Assembly: GCA_913775175.1 (NCBI GenBank)
Contig: CAJYKU010000037.1
Coordinates: 1-49,318, forward strand
Length of the DNA stretch: 49,318 nt
DNA from: an uncultured Pantoea sp.
GTDB lineage: Bacteria > Pseudomonadota > Gammaproteobacteria > Enterobacterales > Enterobacteriaceae
Direction: 5' to 3'
Shown here piece after piece: positions 1 through 9,092 of the stretch. The notes beneath the pieces were generated by a model that was given only the letters and a program-made list of their open reading frames with translations, made no database searches and was not told the origin of the DNA. Position 1 is the stretch's first letter; the number at the start of each line of letters is the position of its first letter. The translations under genes were made by a program, and so were the position numbers.

Positions 1-79
1 GGCGCAAGAGCTTCGGTGGTTGGTTTTAACCGCGTTATGCAGTGAATAGTAAGCGTAACAGCTTACGCACCAGAATTAT

Positions 80-156
80 GGTGGCTATAGCTCAGTTGGT
101 AGAGCCCTGGATTGTGATTCCAGTTGTCGTGGGTTCGAGTCCCATTAGCCACCCCA
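80..156 (+). tRNA. hisR: tRNA-His (anticodon GTG)
   Basis: A full 77-nt cloverleaf carries the extra 5' G (position 80) that is diagnostic of histidine tRNA. The GTG anticodon is at 114-116, the T-arm GGTTCGA is present and the CCA end is encoded. It is the first complete gene of a His-Leu-Pro tRNA cluster. The bases before it resemble the spacer after tRNA-Arg (argX) in E. coli, so argX probably lies just outside the window. Confidence 0.98.
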
Positions 157-172
157 GATTTTGCTGGGACAT

Positions 173-259
173 GCGAAGGTGGCGGAATTGGTAGACGCGC
201 TAGCTTCAGGTGTTAGTGTTCTTACGGACGTGAGGGTTCAAGTCCCTCTCTTCGCACCA
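173..259 (+). tRNA. leuT: tRNA-Leu (anticodon CAG)
   Basis: An 87-nt class II tRNA with the long variable arm typical of leucine tRNA. The CAG anticodon is at 207-209, a GGTTCAAGTCC T-arm is present and CCA is encoded. It lies 16 nt after the His tRNA, so the two are very likely cut from one precursor. Confidence 0.98.
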
Positions 260-295
260 GGCAAGATTTTGTAAGTGCAGTAAAAAGTATTAAAT

Positions 296-372
296 CGGCG
301 AGTAGCGCAGCTTGGTAGCGCAACTGGTTTGGGACCAGTGGGTCGGAGGTTCGAATCCTCTCTCGCCGACCA
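296..372 (+). tRNA. proM: tRNA-Pro (anticodon TGG)
   Basis: A 77-nt cloverleaf with anticodon TGG at 330-332 inside the loop TTTGGGA, a GGTTCGAATCC T-arm and an encoded CCA end. It is the last tRNA of the cluster and is followed at once by a strong terminator. The order His-Leu-Pro matches hisR-leuT-proM of E. coli. Confidence 0.98.
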
Positions 373-380
373 TCTTCGAA

Positions 381-408
381 AAGCCTGCTTGAAAAAGCAG
401 GCTTTTTT
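381..408 (+). terminator. Rho-independent terminator of the tRNA operon
   Basis: A 10-bp perfect stem (381-390 with 395-404) closes a GAAA tetraloop and runs into a T tract ending at 408. It lies 9 nt after the proline tRNA and ends the tRNA transcript. Confidence 0.95.
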
Positions 409-510
409 CGTTTATCTGCACGCAGTTGCCTGCCTGAACAGAACCGGCACACCTCTCTTTACATCATATAGCGATGCAGCAACCAGCCTGTTGCAGATCT
501 CAGCAGAGAG

Positions 511-528
511 TGTCGTGGTTTTAAGACA
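511..528. promoter_or_regulatory. GlrR-type activator site 1 (TGTC-N10-GACA)
   Basis: TGTC at 511-514 and GACA at 525-528 flank 10 bases. This is the pattern known for the response regulator GlrR upstream of sigma-54 dependent glmY/glmZ genes. It lies about 200 bp upstream of the predicted glmZ start, a normal enhancer distance. Its centre is 63 bp, about six helical turns, from site 2. Confidence 0.75.
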
Positions 529-573
529 TATAACACTTTGATTTCTCTGCAAGAAAATACAAAGCCTGTTTGT

Positions 574-591
574 TGTCGCTGGGTTGCGACA
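574..591. promoter_or_regulatory. GlrR-type activator site 2 (TGTC-N10-GACA)
   Basis: TGTC at 574-577 and GACA at 588-591 are separated by 10 bases. The symmetry extends inward (GTCGC/GCGAC), making this the stronger of the two sites. It is the promoter-proximal enhancer element for glmZ. Confidence 0.78.
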
Positions 592-670
592 CAACAGCGG
601 CAGAGCAGGGCGTTATTGTTGCCTCCCGCTTCCGGCAAAGGGATAAAAAGTGCTGGCTAACTCTCTGTTA

Positions 671-684
671 TATCAAGCTTTGAT
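671..684. promoter_or_regulatory. Possible IHF site
   Basis: TATCAA-N4-TGA fits the IHF consensus (WATCAA-N4-TTR) with one mismatch. It sits between the GlrR sites and the sigma-54 promoter, where IHF normally bends DNA to bring the activator to the polymerase. The motif is loose, so position is the main support. Confidence 0.4.
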
Positions 685-700
685 AAGAAAAATGCCAATC

Positions 701-716
701 TGGCACGTCTTGTGCA
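701..716 (+). promoter_or_regulatory. Sigma-54 (RpoN) promoter of glmZ
   Basis: TGGCACG at 701-707, four bases, then GTGCA at 712-716 places GG at -24 and GC at -12 with exact spacing. Only one conserved base deviates from the consensus TGGCACG-N4-TTGCW. The start expected about 12 nt after the -12 element is G728, which is also the first base of the recognisable GlmZ sequence. Confidence 0.85.
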
Positions 717-727
717 ATACTTCTCGG

Positions 728-925
728 GTAGATGCTCATTCCACCTCTTATGTTCGCACAGGCGACATAAACCTGGGAATGATGCAGAGCCCCTTGCGGT
801 ATCCGTTGTCCAGCTGGCAGTAACGTTGAAGCGCTACTGTAGTTAGACGGACATTACGTTGAGTCGGATACCATCAGTTGTCTTAACGACCTGATATTGC
901 ACCTGCTTCTGGCAGGTGTTTTTTT
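728..925 (+). ncRNA. glmZ: Small regulatory RNA GlmZ
   Basis: GlmZ is an Hfq-dependent RNA that pairs with glmS mRNA and activates synthesis of glucosamine-6-phosphate synthase. RapZ delivers it to RNase E for decay, and the decoy RNA GlmY protects it. Recognition rests on the 5' segment starting GTAGATGCTCATTCC, which is characteristic of the family. Further support comes from the motif around 877-893 (TTGTC then GACCTG) in the glmS-pairing area, a length of about 198 nt (about 207 nt in E. coli) and a 3' terminator. Its place next to hemY is also the E. coli place. The upstream sigma-54 promoter and GlrR-type sites indicate control by the GlrK/GlrR two-component system. Confidence 0.93.
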
Positions 926-926
926 T
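900..926 (+). terminator. Rho-independent terminator of glmZ
   Basis: The stem CACCTGC (900-906) pairs with GCAGGTG (912-918) around a 5-nt loop and is followed by eight T residues. It forms the 3' end of GlmZ. Confidence 0.95.
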
Positions 927-956
927 GCACGGCTCTCTGGTGGCGGAATTGCAGAT

Positions 957-980
957 AAAAAAAGCCGGGACAAGCCCGGC
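957..980 (-). terminator. Rho-independent terminator of the hemCDXY operon
   Basis: Read on the minus strand, GCCGGG pairs with CCCGGC around a 5-nt loop and is followed by seven T residues. It lies just downstream of the hemY stop and points towards the glmZ terminator, so the two convergent transcripts are both closed. Confidence 0.93.
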
Positions 981-1004
981 ATGCGCAAATACAACAAGCA
1001 TAAA

Positions 1005-2201
1005 TCAGATTGCTGAATTGTTTTTCAGCGTCAGTAACAGACCTTCACGCCGCATACTGGCAGCATCTTCAGGACGCTGCAGACGATCGTACACATCAGC
1101 CAGCCACGCATAGTCAAAAGCATCCGGCCGCTGCGCCAGCGCCTGCTCAAAGGCTTCGGCCGCCTGTGCCCACTCACCGTGACGCATCAGCAGCTGACCC
1201 AGCGTGCTGTGCAGAAGTGGCGTGGCACCGTGCTGTTTGATCTGCTGACGCAGCGCTTTTTCCAGCCCGGCCGGATTGCCGCTTATAATACGCGGCATCA
1301 GCAGCACCAGACGATCGTCATACTGCTTTTTCAGCCCTTCCAGTACGATATTTTGCGCAGTATCGGGATCGTTACACTCAATAAGGTGTTCAGCCATCGC
1401 GACCTGCAGCGGCGTCTCCTGACGGGTTTTGCGGCTCAGACTCTGCCACCAGCGTTTCAGACCGTCGCTGCCCTGATCGGCCATTGCCTGATTCATCAGG
1501 CCAAGCCACGCCTGCTGCTGCAATGCATGACGCTGTGCATCATCACCAATTTGCATTTTCTGCATTGCCGGCAGAATATCAAGCAGTGCGCTCCAGGCAC
1601 CGGTACGGATATAAGCCTGCTCTGCCAGACGCAACACTTCCGGATGGCGTGGTGCCACTTCCAGTAAGCGGTCGATGCCGTGACGGGCCGCATGATCCTC
1701 ATTACGTGCCAGCTGCAGACGTACCCGGGTGATCTCCACCGGAATAGTATTGTTTTCTGACAGCTCAGAAGCGCGCTCAAGATGCTGATTTGCGCGATTT
1801 TCATCACCACGCTGCTGAGCCGCTTCCGCAGCCAGCAGATAGTTAGCAACCGGTACATCGGCGTGATCGGCATTTTTCGCCAGCAGTTTTTCAGCCTGCT
1901 GATAATCGCCCTCCGCCAGCTTCATTAGTGCACTTTGTGTGTGACGCTGAGCACTACGGCGTTTACGGCCGGTAAACCAGCCGCGGGTACGGGCACCGGT
2001 GCGAAACAGGCGTCGCAGGATCCACTCCACCAGCAGTATCGCCAGCAGGCTCAGTACCAGAATAATTCCCAGACCGGTCACACTGGTTTCAATGTTCCAG
2101 TTATCTGTCTGAATCAGCACATAGCCCTGATGTCCGGCAACCATCGGCCCAAGCACGATGCCCGCCAGCAGTAACAGAAAGAGTATCAATACTTTCAGCA
2201 T
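1005..2201 (-). CDS. hemY: HemY, TPR membrane protein linked to heme synthesis
   Basis: This 398-residue inner-membrane protein has the same length as E. coli HemY. Two hydrophobic segments (about residues 1-21 and 42-63) form a hairpin anchor. They are followed by a basic patch and a long helical region with tetratricopeptide-like repeats to the C terminus. It is the last gene of hemC-hemD-hemX-hemY, 2 nt after hemX, and a terminator follows. Its biochemical role is not settled in enterobacteria. It is not the protoporphyrinogen oxidase that carries the same symbol in Gram-positive bacteria; that step here belongs to HemG (48609-49145). Confidence 0.95.
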   Translation of the reverse strand: MLKVLILFLLLLAGIVLGPMVAGHQGYVLIQTDNWNIETSVTGLGIILVLSLLAILLVEWILRRLFRTGARTRGWFTGRKRRSAQRHTQSALMKLAEGDYQQAEKLLAKNADHADVPVANYLLAAEAAQQRGDENRANQHLERASELSENNTIPVEITRVRLQLARNEDHAARHGIDRLLEVAPRHPEVLRLAEQAYIRTGAWSALLDILPAMQKMQIGDDAQRHALQQQAWLGLMNQAMADQGSDGLKRWWQSLSRKTRQETPLQVAMAEHLIECNDPDTAQNIVLEGLKKQYDDRLVLLMPRIISGNPAGLEKALRQQIKQHGATPLLHSTLGQLLMRHGEWAQAAEAFEQALAQRPDAFDYAWLADVYDRLQRPEDAASMRREGLLLTLKNNSAI

Positions 2202-2203
2202 GA

Positions 2204-3331
2204 TTAGCCTCCCTGCTGTTCAGCCGCAACCGATGGCTGCGCCAGCAGATTGCGCACGCGTGTTTGCATCAGCTTCTCCAGCAGGGGCTGACTCTCCAGC
2301 GTATCTGGTACATCCATTGAGATGCTCTGCTGGCTTAGCTCATCAAGCTGGGCCAGAAACGCTTTAGTTGCTGCATCATTGGTGTCATACCAGGCGCGCA
2401 CCCAGCTGGATACTGCGTCCAGCGACTGCTTATAGATCTCCTCCTGATGCCGCGGCACAGCCTGGGCAGCAATCAGCAGACGCGAGCGGATATTCTCGCG
2501 CAGATAGACATCCTGATTCGGTGCCAGCAGCGGCTGGGCTGTGTTATCGCGGCGACGGATGGTAATAAAATCATCCATAAAATTATGCCAGCTCTTGACC
2601 AGATTTTGTCGCCACTCGTGCAGCGAGCTGGAGAGCTCGCCGCCATCGCTATCCATTGGCGCATCATCGCTGTCGTTATCTGCCAGGCGCAGATTGTCCA
2701 CGCCGTTGGCCAGCTGATTGAGTTTGAGGATGATACCGTCATAGTCAACCTGACTCAGGGCAGAGAGTGAGCTGATATCCTGTGTCAGTGCGCGGCGCAC
2801 GTTGGTAATGCTGGGATCGTTCATTTCTGCCAGGCTGCTATCGGCACTTTTCAGCAGGGTGGCGGCAGTGGTGACATCCTGATCGCTCCAGAGCTTACGT
2901 CCGGCAAGTTTCACCAGATAGTCAGCCTGGGCCAGCAGCCAGGTGCGGGTATCGTTACCAGAGATAGAGGTTACTTTTTCGCGCAGCGTCTCGAGCTCTT
3001 TGGCGCTGTTATCCTGCTGCGTGCGCGCTGCCTGCAGCGCAGTACTGGCATCCGTCAGCTGCTGCGTCAGCTGACGCTTATCGCTCTCCATCTGCTGCTG
3101 CAGCGTGCGCAGCTGATCGCTCAGTTGCTGGTTAGTCTGAGCCTGTTTATCGGCCTGGTGTTTCCCGTTCAGGTAAAGTCCTGCGCCAATTGCCAGCGCA
3201 ATCACAATTGCCACGGCGCTTAACACCTTGCCATCGCGCCGGGCGCGTGGTGGTGTATTCTCTGGCGTCGTGGAAGTGTCCGCTGGGGTAGTTTCTTCAA
3301 CCATGGCGGAGGAAGCTTTGTGTTCCGTCAT
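2204..3331 (-). CDS. hemX: HemX, single-pass membrane protein of the hem operon
   Basis: This 375-residue protein has a low-complexity cytoplasmic start (rich in T, P and E), one transmembrane helix at about residues 36-53 and a coiled coil at about 58-120 rich in Q and L. A conserved alpha-helical domain follows. Databases have called it a uroporphyrinogen-III methyltransferase, but no SAM-binding fold is visible, so that name is doubtful. It is co-transcribed with hemD upstream and hemY downstream. It is somewhat shorter than E. coli HemX (about 393 residues), mainly in the variable N-terminal tail. Confidence 0.94.
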   Translation of the reverse strand: MTEHKASSAMVEETTPADTSTTPENTPPRARRDGKVLSAVAIVIALAIGAGLYLNGKHQADKQAQTNQQLSDQLRTLQQQMESDKRQLTQQLTDASTALQAARTQQDNSAKELETLREKVTSISGNDTRTWLLAQADYLVKLAGRKLWSDQDVTTAATLLKSADSSLAEMNDPSITNVRRALTQDISSLSALSQVDYDGIILKLNQLANGVDNLRLADNDSDDAPMDSDGGELSSSLHEWRQNLVKSWHNFMDDFITIRRRDNTAQPLLAPNQDVYLRENIRSRLLIAAQAVPRHQEEIYKQSLDAVSSWVRAWYDTNDAATKAFLAQLDELSQQSISMDVPDTLESQPLLEKLMQTRVRNLLAQPSVAAEQQGG

Positions 3332-3354
3332 TATGGCTCATCCCATTGTTAAGT

Positions 3355-4095
3355 TCAGCGTAACGCGCGCAGCAGCGCATCGTTATCGGCACCATCAGCT
3401 ACGTCTATCTCCTGCCAGCCCGCTTCTGCGGCCTGCGTAGCCAAACGATCACTGACGACCACCAGTCGACAGTGCATTAACCACTCCCGCCGATCGATAG
3501 GCGGAAAGAGTGCGTGGAGTTGTTTTAACATTTCACCGCTGGTCACCACCAGGGTAGTAATCCCGCGATCGCGCCAGCGCCGGCCCTCAATGGCGCCGTC
3601 ATACTGTTTTTCATTGCGCTGATAACATTCACAGTATTGCACTTCTGCGCCGCGAGCGATGAGTGTTTCAGCTAATAATTCCCGCCCCGGGCTGCCGCGC
3701 AGGATCAAGGCACGTTTGCCACGAACCTGCTGCAGGCGATGCAGTCGCACCAGCTCTTCGCTGGTCTCCCGCGCATGAGGATAGTCTACTTTGAGATTTG
3801 TGGCGGTGTGCAGCGCAAGCGCGGTCGAACGACCAATCGCATAGTAGTCAGCGAATTCAGGCCAGGCAGCGTTATGGTGCTGTAGCGCAGGATGCGCAAA
3901 GTTAACTACCTGCTGCGAAAGCAGGAACACCAGGTCGCCCTGGCGTAACGCGGCAAGCTGTTGTGGCAACTGAGTTAAATCGCGACCCGGCGTAAATTCA
4001 ATCAGCGGAAATGCCCACGCCAGTTTGCCCAGATTGCGCAAACGCGTGACCAGTTCGCTGGCAGCGGGTTCTGGCCGGGTCACGAGAATAGTCAT
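3355..4095 (-). CDS. hemD: Uroporphyrinogen-III synthase
   Basis: HemD cyclises hydroxymethylbilane with inversion of ring D to give uroporphyrinogen III, the branch point to heme, siroheme and cobalamin. The 246-residue length equals that of E. coli. The start [10 protein letters not shown] and the phosphate-contact-like segment [10 protein letters not shown] near residue 130 are typical, and sequence is otherwise loosely conserved as usual for this family. Its ATG overlaps the hemC stop in an ATGA arrangement (4092-4095), so the two enzymes of consecutive steps are translationally coupled. Confidence 0.95.
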   Translation of the reverse strand: MTILVTRPEPAASELVTRLRNLGKLAWAFPLIEFTPGRDLTQLPQQLAALRQGDLVFLLSQQVVNFAHPALQHHNAAWPEFADYYAIGRSTALALHTATNLKVDYPHARETSEELVRLHRLQQVRGKRALILRGSPGRELLAETLIARGAEVQYCECYQRNEKQYDGAIEGRRWRDRGITTLVVTSGEMLKQLHALFPPIDRREWLMHCRLVVVSDRLATQAAEAGWQEIDVADGADNDALLRALR

Positions 4096-5033
4096 ACCGG
4101 AGATTGTCCCTGATAGACATCATGCAGGATTTCGCGTGCGCCCTTATTCAGCAGCTCTTCAGCCAGAGAAATGCCCATCTGCTCTGCCTGATCGCATGGC
4201 CCGCGTCGTTCACCGGTGACCACCTGGCTGCCATCGGGGGCGCCTACCAGACCGCGCAGCCAGAGACCATTCTCTTCCAGCACGGCAAAACTACCGATAG
4301 GCACCTGACATCCCCCTTCCAGCCGGGTATTCATCGCCCGCTCAGCACGAACGCAGACAGCTGTGTCGTTATGGTTAAGTGCCTGTAACAGGGTGATAAG
4401 AACCTCATCATCAAGCCGGCACTCAATGCCAACCGCGCCCTGACCCACCGCAGGCAACGATAACTCGGCAGGCAGCGCCTGACGGATACGATCCTCCAGA
4501 CCCAGTCGCTTTAGCCCGGCGGCGGCCAGAATAATGGCATCATACTCGCCAGAGTCGAGTTTGCTGAGGCGTGTGCCAACATTGCCGCGTAGCGTGCGGA
4601 TCACCAGGTCGGGGCGGCGCGCACTGATCTGGCACTGCCGACGCAGACTGGAGGTACCCACGATTGCACCCTGCGGCAGCTCATCAAGTGCGTTGTAGCG
4701 GTTGGAAACAAAGGCATCGCGGGGATCTTCACGTTCACAAATGGTGACCAGTCCCAATCCTTCCGGAAAGTTTACCGGCACATCTTTCATTGAGTGCACC
4801 GCGAGATCGGCGCGGTTCTCCAGCATAGCCTGCTCAAGCTCTTTGACGAATAACCCCTTGCCGCCCACCTTCGCCAGAGGCGTATCAAGAATGATATCGC
4901 CTTTGGTGACCATTGGCACCAGCTCAACCTGCAAGCCAGGGTGAGCCGCCATCAGACGCTGCTGAACATATTGTGCCTGCCACAGTGCAAGAGGGCTTTG
5001 ACGGGTAGCAATTCTGAAAATTTTGTTTAACAT
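4092..5033 (-). CDS. hemC: Porphobilinogen deaminase (hydroxymethylbilane synthase)
   Basis: HemC polymerises four porphobilinogen units into hydroxymethylbilane on a dipyrromethane cofactor. The cofactor cysteine lies in EGGCQVPIG and is Cys242 counted from the chosen start, the same number as in E. coli. The chosen ATG at 5033 gives [12 protein letters not shown] and 313 residues, the E. coli length. In-frame ATGs at 5045 and 5054 could add 4 or 7 residues, and the 5054 start has an AGGA about 10 nt upstream, so a 320-residue form is possible. It is the first gene of hemCDXY and is divergent from cyaA. Confidence 0.95.
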   Translation of the reverse strand: MLNKIFRIATRQSPLALWQAQYVQQRLMAAHPGLQVELVPMVTKGDIILDTPLAKVGGKGLFVKELEQAMLENRADLAVHSMKDVPVNFPEGLGLVTICEREDPRDAFVSNRYNALDELPQGAIVGTSSLRRQCQISARRPDLVIRTLRGNVGTRLSKLDSGEYDAIILAAAGLKRLGLEDRIRQALPAELSLPAVGQGAVGIECRLDDEVLITLLQALNHNDTAVCVRAERAMNTRLEGGCQVPIGSFAVLEENGLWLRGLVGAPDGSQVVTGERRGPCDQAEQMGISLAEELLNKGAREILHDVYQGQSPV

Positions 5034-5229
5034 ATCGTTAACCATTTTGATCATTCATCGATTATCCTATCATTGATAGGGGAATGCTGTCAGTTTCAAC
5101 GGATTGAAAAGGCCGCACTATTAGCTGGCGGTTGGTTACGCAATGGTAAGCGTGGCATCAAAAAGCCGAGTGCACTGCGACAGAGGCTAAACTGTCATGT
5201 AGCGCAACTTCCTTTACGGTCAATCCTTC

Positions 5230-5251
5230 TGGTGTTAGATTGATCACGTTT
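5230..5251 (+). promoter_or_regulatory. CRP site at the cyaA promoter
   Basis: TGTTA-N6-TCACG at 5233-5248 keeps the layout of the CRP site that overlaps the main cyaA promoter of E. coli, where CRP-cAMP represses its own cyclase. A TTTACG (5214-5219) and a TTAGAT (5235-5240) could be the -35 and -10 elements, with a short 15-bp spacer. The -10 lies inside the CRP site, consistent with repression. Confidence 0.7.
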
Positions 5252-5339
5252 CCAGCAATAATTTGCCTGCGATGCTTATTACAAAATGGCAGATGCTGGA
5301 AGCAGGATGCTTAACACTGGGACAATCAGGCGAAACGTC

Positions 5340-7901
5340 TTGTACCTCTACATTGAGACACTGAAACAGAGACTGGATGCGATTAACCAGCTGCGTGTCG
5401 ATCGCGCACTGGCTGCCATGGGACCTGCTTTCCAGCACGTCTACAGTCTGCTGCCAACATTACTGCATTATCATCATCCTCTGATGCCGGGTTACCTTGA
5501 AGGTAACGTTCCACATGGCGTCTGCGTCTTTACGCCTGATGAACAGCAACAGCAGCTGCTGCACACCGTTACCGGTCAACCCGCCAAAGATCTTGCGCCA
5601 GTTGCACAGGGTGGTGAACTGCCGATCACAGGCATCTACTCCATGGGCAGTACCTCGTCAGTAGGACAAAACAGCGTCTCCGATCTGGATATCTGGGTAT
5701 GTCATCACTCCTGGCTCGATAACGAGGAGCGTCTGGCTCTGCAACGTAAGTGTACGCTGTTGCAGAAATGGTGTGTGTCGATGGGAGTGGAAGTCAGCTT
5801 TTTTCTGATCGATGAAAACCGCTTTCGTCATAATGAGAGCGGCAGTCTTGGCGGAGAAGATTGCGGCTCAACGCAGCATATTCTCTTGCTGGATGAGTTC
5901 TATCGCACCGCGGTACGTATGGCGGGTAAACGCATTCTCTGGAATATGGTGCCTAATGAAGAAGAGCATCATTATGATGATTATGTGATGTCGCTCTATT
6001 CACAGGGTGTGCTGACCCCCAACGAATGGCTGGATTTAGGTGGTCTTGGTACGCTGTCAGCCGAAGAGTATTTTGGTGCCAGTCTGTGGCAGCTCTATAA
6101 AAGCATCGATTCGCCCTATAAAGCAGTGCTGAAAACGCTGCTGCTGGAGGCGTATAGCTGGGAGTATCCGCACACCCAGCTGCTGGCAATGGATATCAAA
6201 CAGCGCCTGCATGAAGGCGAGATTATCTGTTTTGGTCTCGATCCATACTGCATGATGCTGGAGCGGGTTACGCGCTATCTCACCAGCGTGGAGGATCACG
6301 CTCGTCTCGATCTGGTGCGTCGCTGCTTCTACCTCAAAGTATGTGAAAAGCTCTCCAGCGACGATCAGCCGGCGCGTTCCGGCTGGCGGCGCGAAATCCT
6401 GCTGCAGCTGGTAAAAGCCTGGGGCTGGGATGAAGAGAAACTTGCCGTGCTGGACAATCGCGCGGGATGGAAAATCGAGCGTGTACGTGAGGCGCATAAC
6501 GAACTGCTGGACGCGATGATGCAGAGCTATCGCAACCTGATCCGTTTTGCGCGCCGGAACAATTTAAGTGTCAGCGCCAGCCCGCAGGATATCGGCGTGC
6601 TGACGCGTAAATTGTATGCTGCATTTGAAGCGCTGCCGGGCAAAATCACGCTGGTCAATCCACAGATTTCTCCTGATCTGTCTGAAGAAAACCTGACATT
6701 TATTCATGTGCCAGCGGGGCGTGCTAACCGGCCTGGCTGGTATCTGTATAACCAGTCGCCCGATATGAGTTCGATTATCAGTCATCAGCCACTGGAATAT
6801 AATCGCTATCTGAACAAGCTGGTGGCATGGGCATGGTTTAATGGCCTGCTGACGCAGAAAACCCGTCTGCATATCAAGGGCAATGAACAGTGCGATCTGG
6901 CCCGACTGCAGGAGCTGGTAAATGATGTATCCGATCGTTTTCCGCTGCGTCTGCCCGCTCCGACACCCAAAGCGCTCTATAGCCCATGCGAGATCCGCCA
7001 TCTGGCTATCATTGTGAATCTTGAGCATGACCCTACCGCTGCGTTTCGCAATCAGGTGGTGCATTTCGATTTTCGTAAGCTGGATGTGTTCAGCTTTGGT
7101 CAGCAGCAGCAATGTCTGATTGGCAGTGTCGATCTGCTCTATCGCAACTCATGGAATGAAGTGCGCACGCTACACTTTAGCGGTGAACAGGCGATGATTG
7201 ACGCACTGAAAACTATTCTGGGTAAAATGCATCAGGATGCTGCGCCGCCTGATAGTGTTGAAGTGTTCTGCTACAGCCAGCATCTGCGCGGTCTGATCCG
7301 TACGCGGGTACAGCAACTGGTATCAGAATGCGTTGAGTTGCGGCTGTCGAGTACGCATCAGGAACCGGGACGCTTTAAAGCCATCCGTATGGCCGGACAG
7401 ACCTGGGGACTCTTCTTTGAACGTCTGAGTGTCTCCGTACAGAAGCTGGAGAACGCGGTTGAGTTTTATGGCGCAATCTCCAACAACAAACTGCATGGTC
7501 TGTCGATCAAAGTTGAGTCTAACCAGACGCCGCTACCGCCAGTGGTCAACGGCTACGCCAGTGAAGGGATTATTCAGTTCTTTTTTGAAGATACCAGCGA
7601 CGATCGTGGCTTCAATATCTATATCCTGGATGAGAGCAATCGCGTTGAAGTTTATCATCACTGCGAGGGCAGCAAAGAGGAACTGGTGCGCGATGTCAGT
7701 CGCTTCTACTCCTCATCGCACGATCGCTTTACCTACGGCTCCAGCTTTATCAATTTCAATCTGCCGCAGTTTTATCAGATCGTAAATAGCGGCGATCGTT
7801 TTCAGGTCATTCCATTCCGCAGCCAGACGCTGACACAGCTCTGCACCACTCAGCCAGATAACGACAACGGCGATTTTATGCCGCGTTATCAGATGCACTA
7901 A
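5340..7901 (+). CDS. cyaA: Class I adenylate cyclase, UUG start
   Basis: CyaA makes cAMP from ATP and is controlled by the phosphorylated glucose-PTS protein EIIA. The N-terminal catalytic half carries the nucleotidyltransferase signature [18 protein letters not shown]; the C-terminal half is the regulatory region. The start chosen is the UUG at 5340, giving [10 protein letters not shown] as the second residue onward and 853 residues, because E. coli uses the same weak UUG start (848 residues). An in-frame ATG at 5286 would add 18 residues without family similarity or a good ribosome-binding site. The last 20 or so residues diverge from E. coli. The gene is not followed by cyaY. Confidence 0.96.
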   Translation: MYLYIETLKQRLDAINQLRVDRALAAMGPAFQHVYSLLPTLLHYHHPLMPGYLEGNVPHGVCVFTPDEQQQQLLHTVTGQPAKDLAPVAQGGELPITGIYSMGSTSSVGQNSVSDLDIWVCHHSWLDNEERLALQRKCTLLQKWCVSMGVEVSFFLIDENRFRHNESGSLGGEDCGSTQHILLLDEFYRTAVRMAGKRILWNMVPNEEEHHYDDYVMSLYSQGVLTPNEWLDLGGLGTLSAEEYFGASLWQLYKSIDSPYKAVLKTLLLEAYSWEYPHTQLLAMDIKQRLHEGEIICFGLDPYCMMLERVTRYLTSVEDHARLDLVRRCFYLKVCEKLSSDDQPARSGWRREILLQLVKAWGWDEEKLAVLDNRAGWKIERVREAHNELLDAMMQSYRNLIRFARRNNLSVSASPQDIGVLTRKLYAAFEALPGKITLVNPQISPDLSEENLTFIHVPAGRANRPGWYLYNQSPDMSSIISHQPLEYNRYLNKLVAWAWFNGLLTQKTRLHIKGNEQCDLARLQELVNDVSDRFPLRLPAPTPKALYSPCEIRHLAIIVNLEHDPTAAFRNQVVHFDFRKLDVFSFGQQQQCLIGSVDLLYRNSWNEVRTLHFSGEQAMIDALKTILGKMHQDAAPPDSVEVFCYSQHLRGLIRTRVQQLVSECVELRLSSTHQEPGRFKAIRMAGQTWGLFFERLSVSVQKLENAVEFYGAISNNKLHGLSIKVESNQTPLPPVVNGYASEGIIQFFFEDTSDDRGFNIYILDESNRVEVYHHCEGSKEELVRDVSRFYSSSHDRFTYGSSFINFNLPQFYQIVNSGDRFQVIPFRSQTLTQLCTTQPDNDNGDFMPRYQMH

Positions 7902-8013
7902 TCATCAGCTTTTTGCTGCTTTATAGCGCTGCGCTGCGCGATATTTCCTGTTGCTTTTACAACGTCAACTGCGATGATAAGCAGCTGAGAATGAAACAAC
8001 ATGAGCAGACAAA

Positions 8014-8238
8014 ATGAGACGAGTCATAAGCCAGATGGGAATGGCGTTGATGCTGGTCAGCCTGGCAGGTTGCGGTCTGAAAGGTCCGTTGTACTTCCCG
8101 CCCGAAGAGACGCCGCAGCAGAATAAACCCACAGAGCAGCAGAACACCCAGCCTTCTGAGCAGCAGAAGCAGGCGGCTCAGCAGGCGGATACCGGCGGGA
8201 TTGTAACCGGTAACGCCGCAGGTATGCAGGCAAACTAA
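8014..8238 (+). CDS. lptM: Small outer-membrane lipoprotein LptM (YifL)
   Basis: This 74-residue lipoprotein has a signal peptide ending in the lipobox LAGC with the lipidated cysteine at residue 20, as in E. coli. The hallmark sequence [10 protein letters not shown] follows, then a disordered tail rich in Q, P and E. The family (yifL, now lptM) assists disulfide maturation of the LPS translocon LptD. There is no strong Shine-Dalgarno sequence. It heads the run lptM-dapF-yigA-xerC-yigB, 30 nt before dapF. Confidence 0.93.
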   Translation: MRRVISQMGMALMLVSLAGCGLKGPLYFPPEETPQQNKPTEQQNTQPSEQQKQAAQQADTGGIVTGNAAGMQAN

Positions 8239-8267
8239 ATTTAATGAGTAATCCGGCGGAGCAGAAA

Positions 8268-9092
8268 ATGCAGTTCTCGAAAATGCACGGTCTCGGCAAT
8301 GACTTTATGGTCGTGGATGCTGTGACGCAAAACGTCTTTTTTTCGCCGGAATTGATTCGTCGCCTGGCGGATCGGCATCTGGGGATTGGTTTTGATCAGC
8401 TGCTGATCGTGGAGCCGCCCTACGATCCGGATCTTGACTTCCATTACCGGATATTCAATGCCGACGGCAGCGAAGTGGCACAGTGCGGCAATGGCGCTCG
8501 CTGCTTTGCCCGATTTGTCCGTCTGAAAGGGTTGACCAATAAAAGCGATATTCGCGTCAGTACGCAGACCGGCCGTATGGTATTAAGCGTCACCAGCGAC
8601 GAGCTGGTGCGGGTCAATATGGGTGAGCCAGATTTCGATCCACAACGGGTGCCGCTACGCGCTAATAAAGCAGAAAATCTCTATCTGCAGCGTGTGGCAG
8701 AGCAGACCGTAATGTTTGGTGCCGTATCCATGGGCAATCCGCACTGCGTGATTCAGGTCGAAAGCGTCGCGACTGCTGCGGTTGAGACGCTGGGCCCGGC
8801 ACTGGAGAGCCATGAGCGCTTTCCCGAGCGCGTCAATGTCGGCTTTATGGAAGTGGTTAACCCGGAACATGTGCGTCTGCGTGTTTATGAGCGCGGCGCA
8901 GGCGAGACACAGGCGTGCGGCAGTGGTGCCTGTGCGGCGGTGGCCTGTGGCATTCAGCAGGGCCTGCTGGCAGAAAAGGTACGTGTTGACCTGCCCGGTG
9001 GCACGCTGCATATCGCCTGGAAGGGCATGGGCCAGCCGCTCTATATGACCGGCCCCGCTACCCATGTTTATGACGGATTTATCCATTTATGA
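8268..9092 (+). CDS. dapF: Diaminopimelate epimerase
   Basis: DapF converts LL- to meso-diaminopimelate for lysine and peptidoglycan synthesis. With the start at 8268 (GGCGGAG at 8255-8261 as ribosome-binding site) the protein has 274 residues like E. coli. The two catalytic cysteines fall at Cys73 (QCGNGAR) and Cys217 (ACGSGACA). An in-frame ATG at 8244 would add eight residues and is less likely. The stop overlaps the yigA start (ATGA). Confidence 0.97.
   Translation: MQFSKMHGLGNDFMVVDAVTQNVFFSPELIRRLADRHLGIGFDQLLIVEPPYDPDLDFHYRIFNADGSEVAQCGNGARCFARFVRLKGLTNKSDIRVSTQTGRMVLSVTSDELVRVNMGEPDFDPQRVPLRANKAENLYLQRVAEQTVMFGAVSMGNPHCVIQVESVATAAVETLGPALESHERFPERVNVGFMEVVNPEHVRLRVYERGAGETQACGSGACAAVACGIQQGLLAEKVRVDLPGGTLHIAWKGMGQPLYMTGPATHVYDGFIHL

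Larger units (their letters stand above)
409..700. other. Intergenic region upstream of glmZ, no gene seen
   Basis: This stretch of about 290 bp holds no convincing coding sequence. Its content is regulatory: two GlrR-type inverted repeats and one IHF-like motif, listed separately, ahead of the sigma-54 promoter of glmZ. Short open frames here lack ribosome-binding sites and recognisable sequence. Confidence 0.7.

Noticed and set aside
1-79. Possible tRNA-Arg (argX) at the left edge
   Set aside because: Only spacer-like sequence is present; no part of a cloverleaf or CCA end can be identified.
329-594. Short open frames over the tRNA-Pro terminator and glmZ upstream region
   Set aside because: They overlap a tRNA and regulatory sites, lack ribosome-binding sites and have no recognisable sequence.
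5286-5339. ATG-initiated N-terminal extension of cyaA
   Set aside because: The upstream region holds the conserved cyaA leader, and the UUG at 5340 matches the known E. coli start.
6564-7112. 182-codon open frame antisense to cyaA
   Set aside because: Overlaps a conserved coding region and shows no protein-like features.
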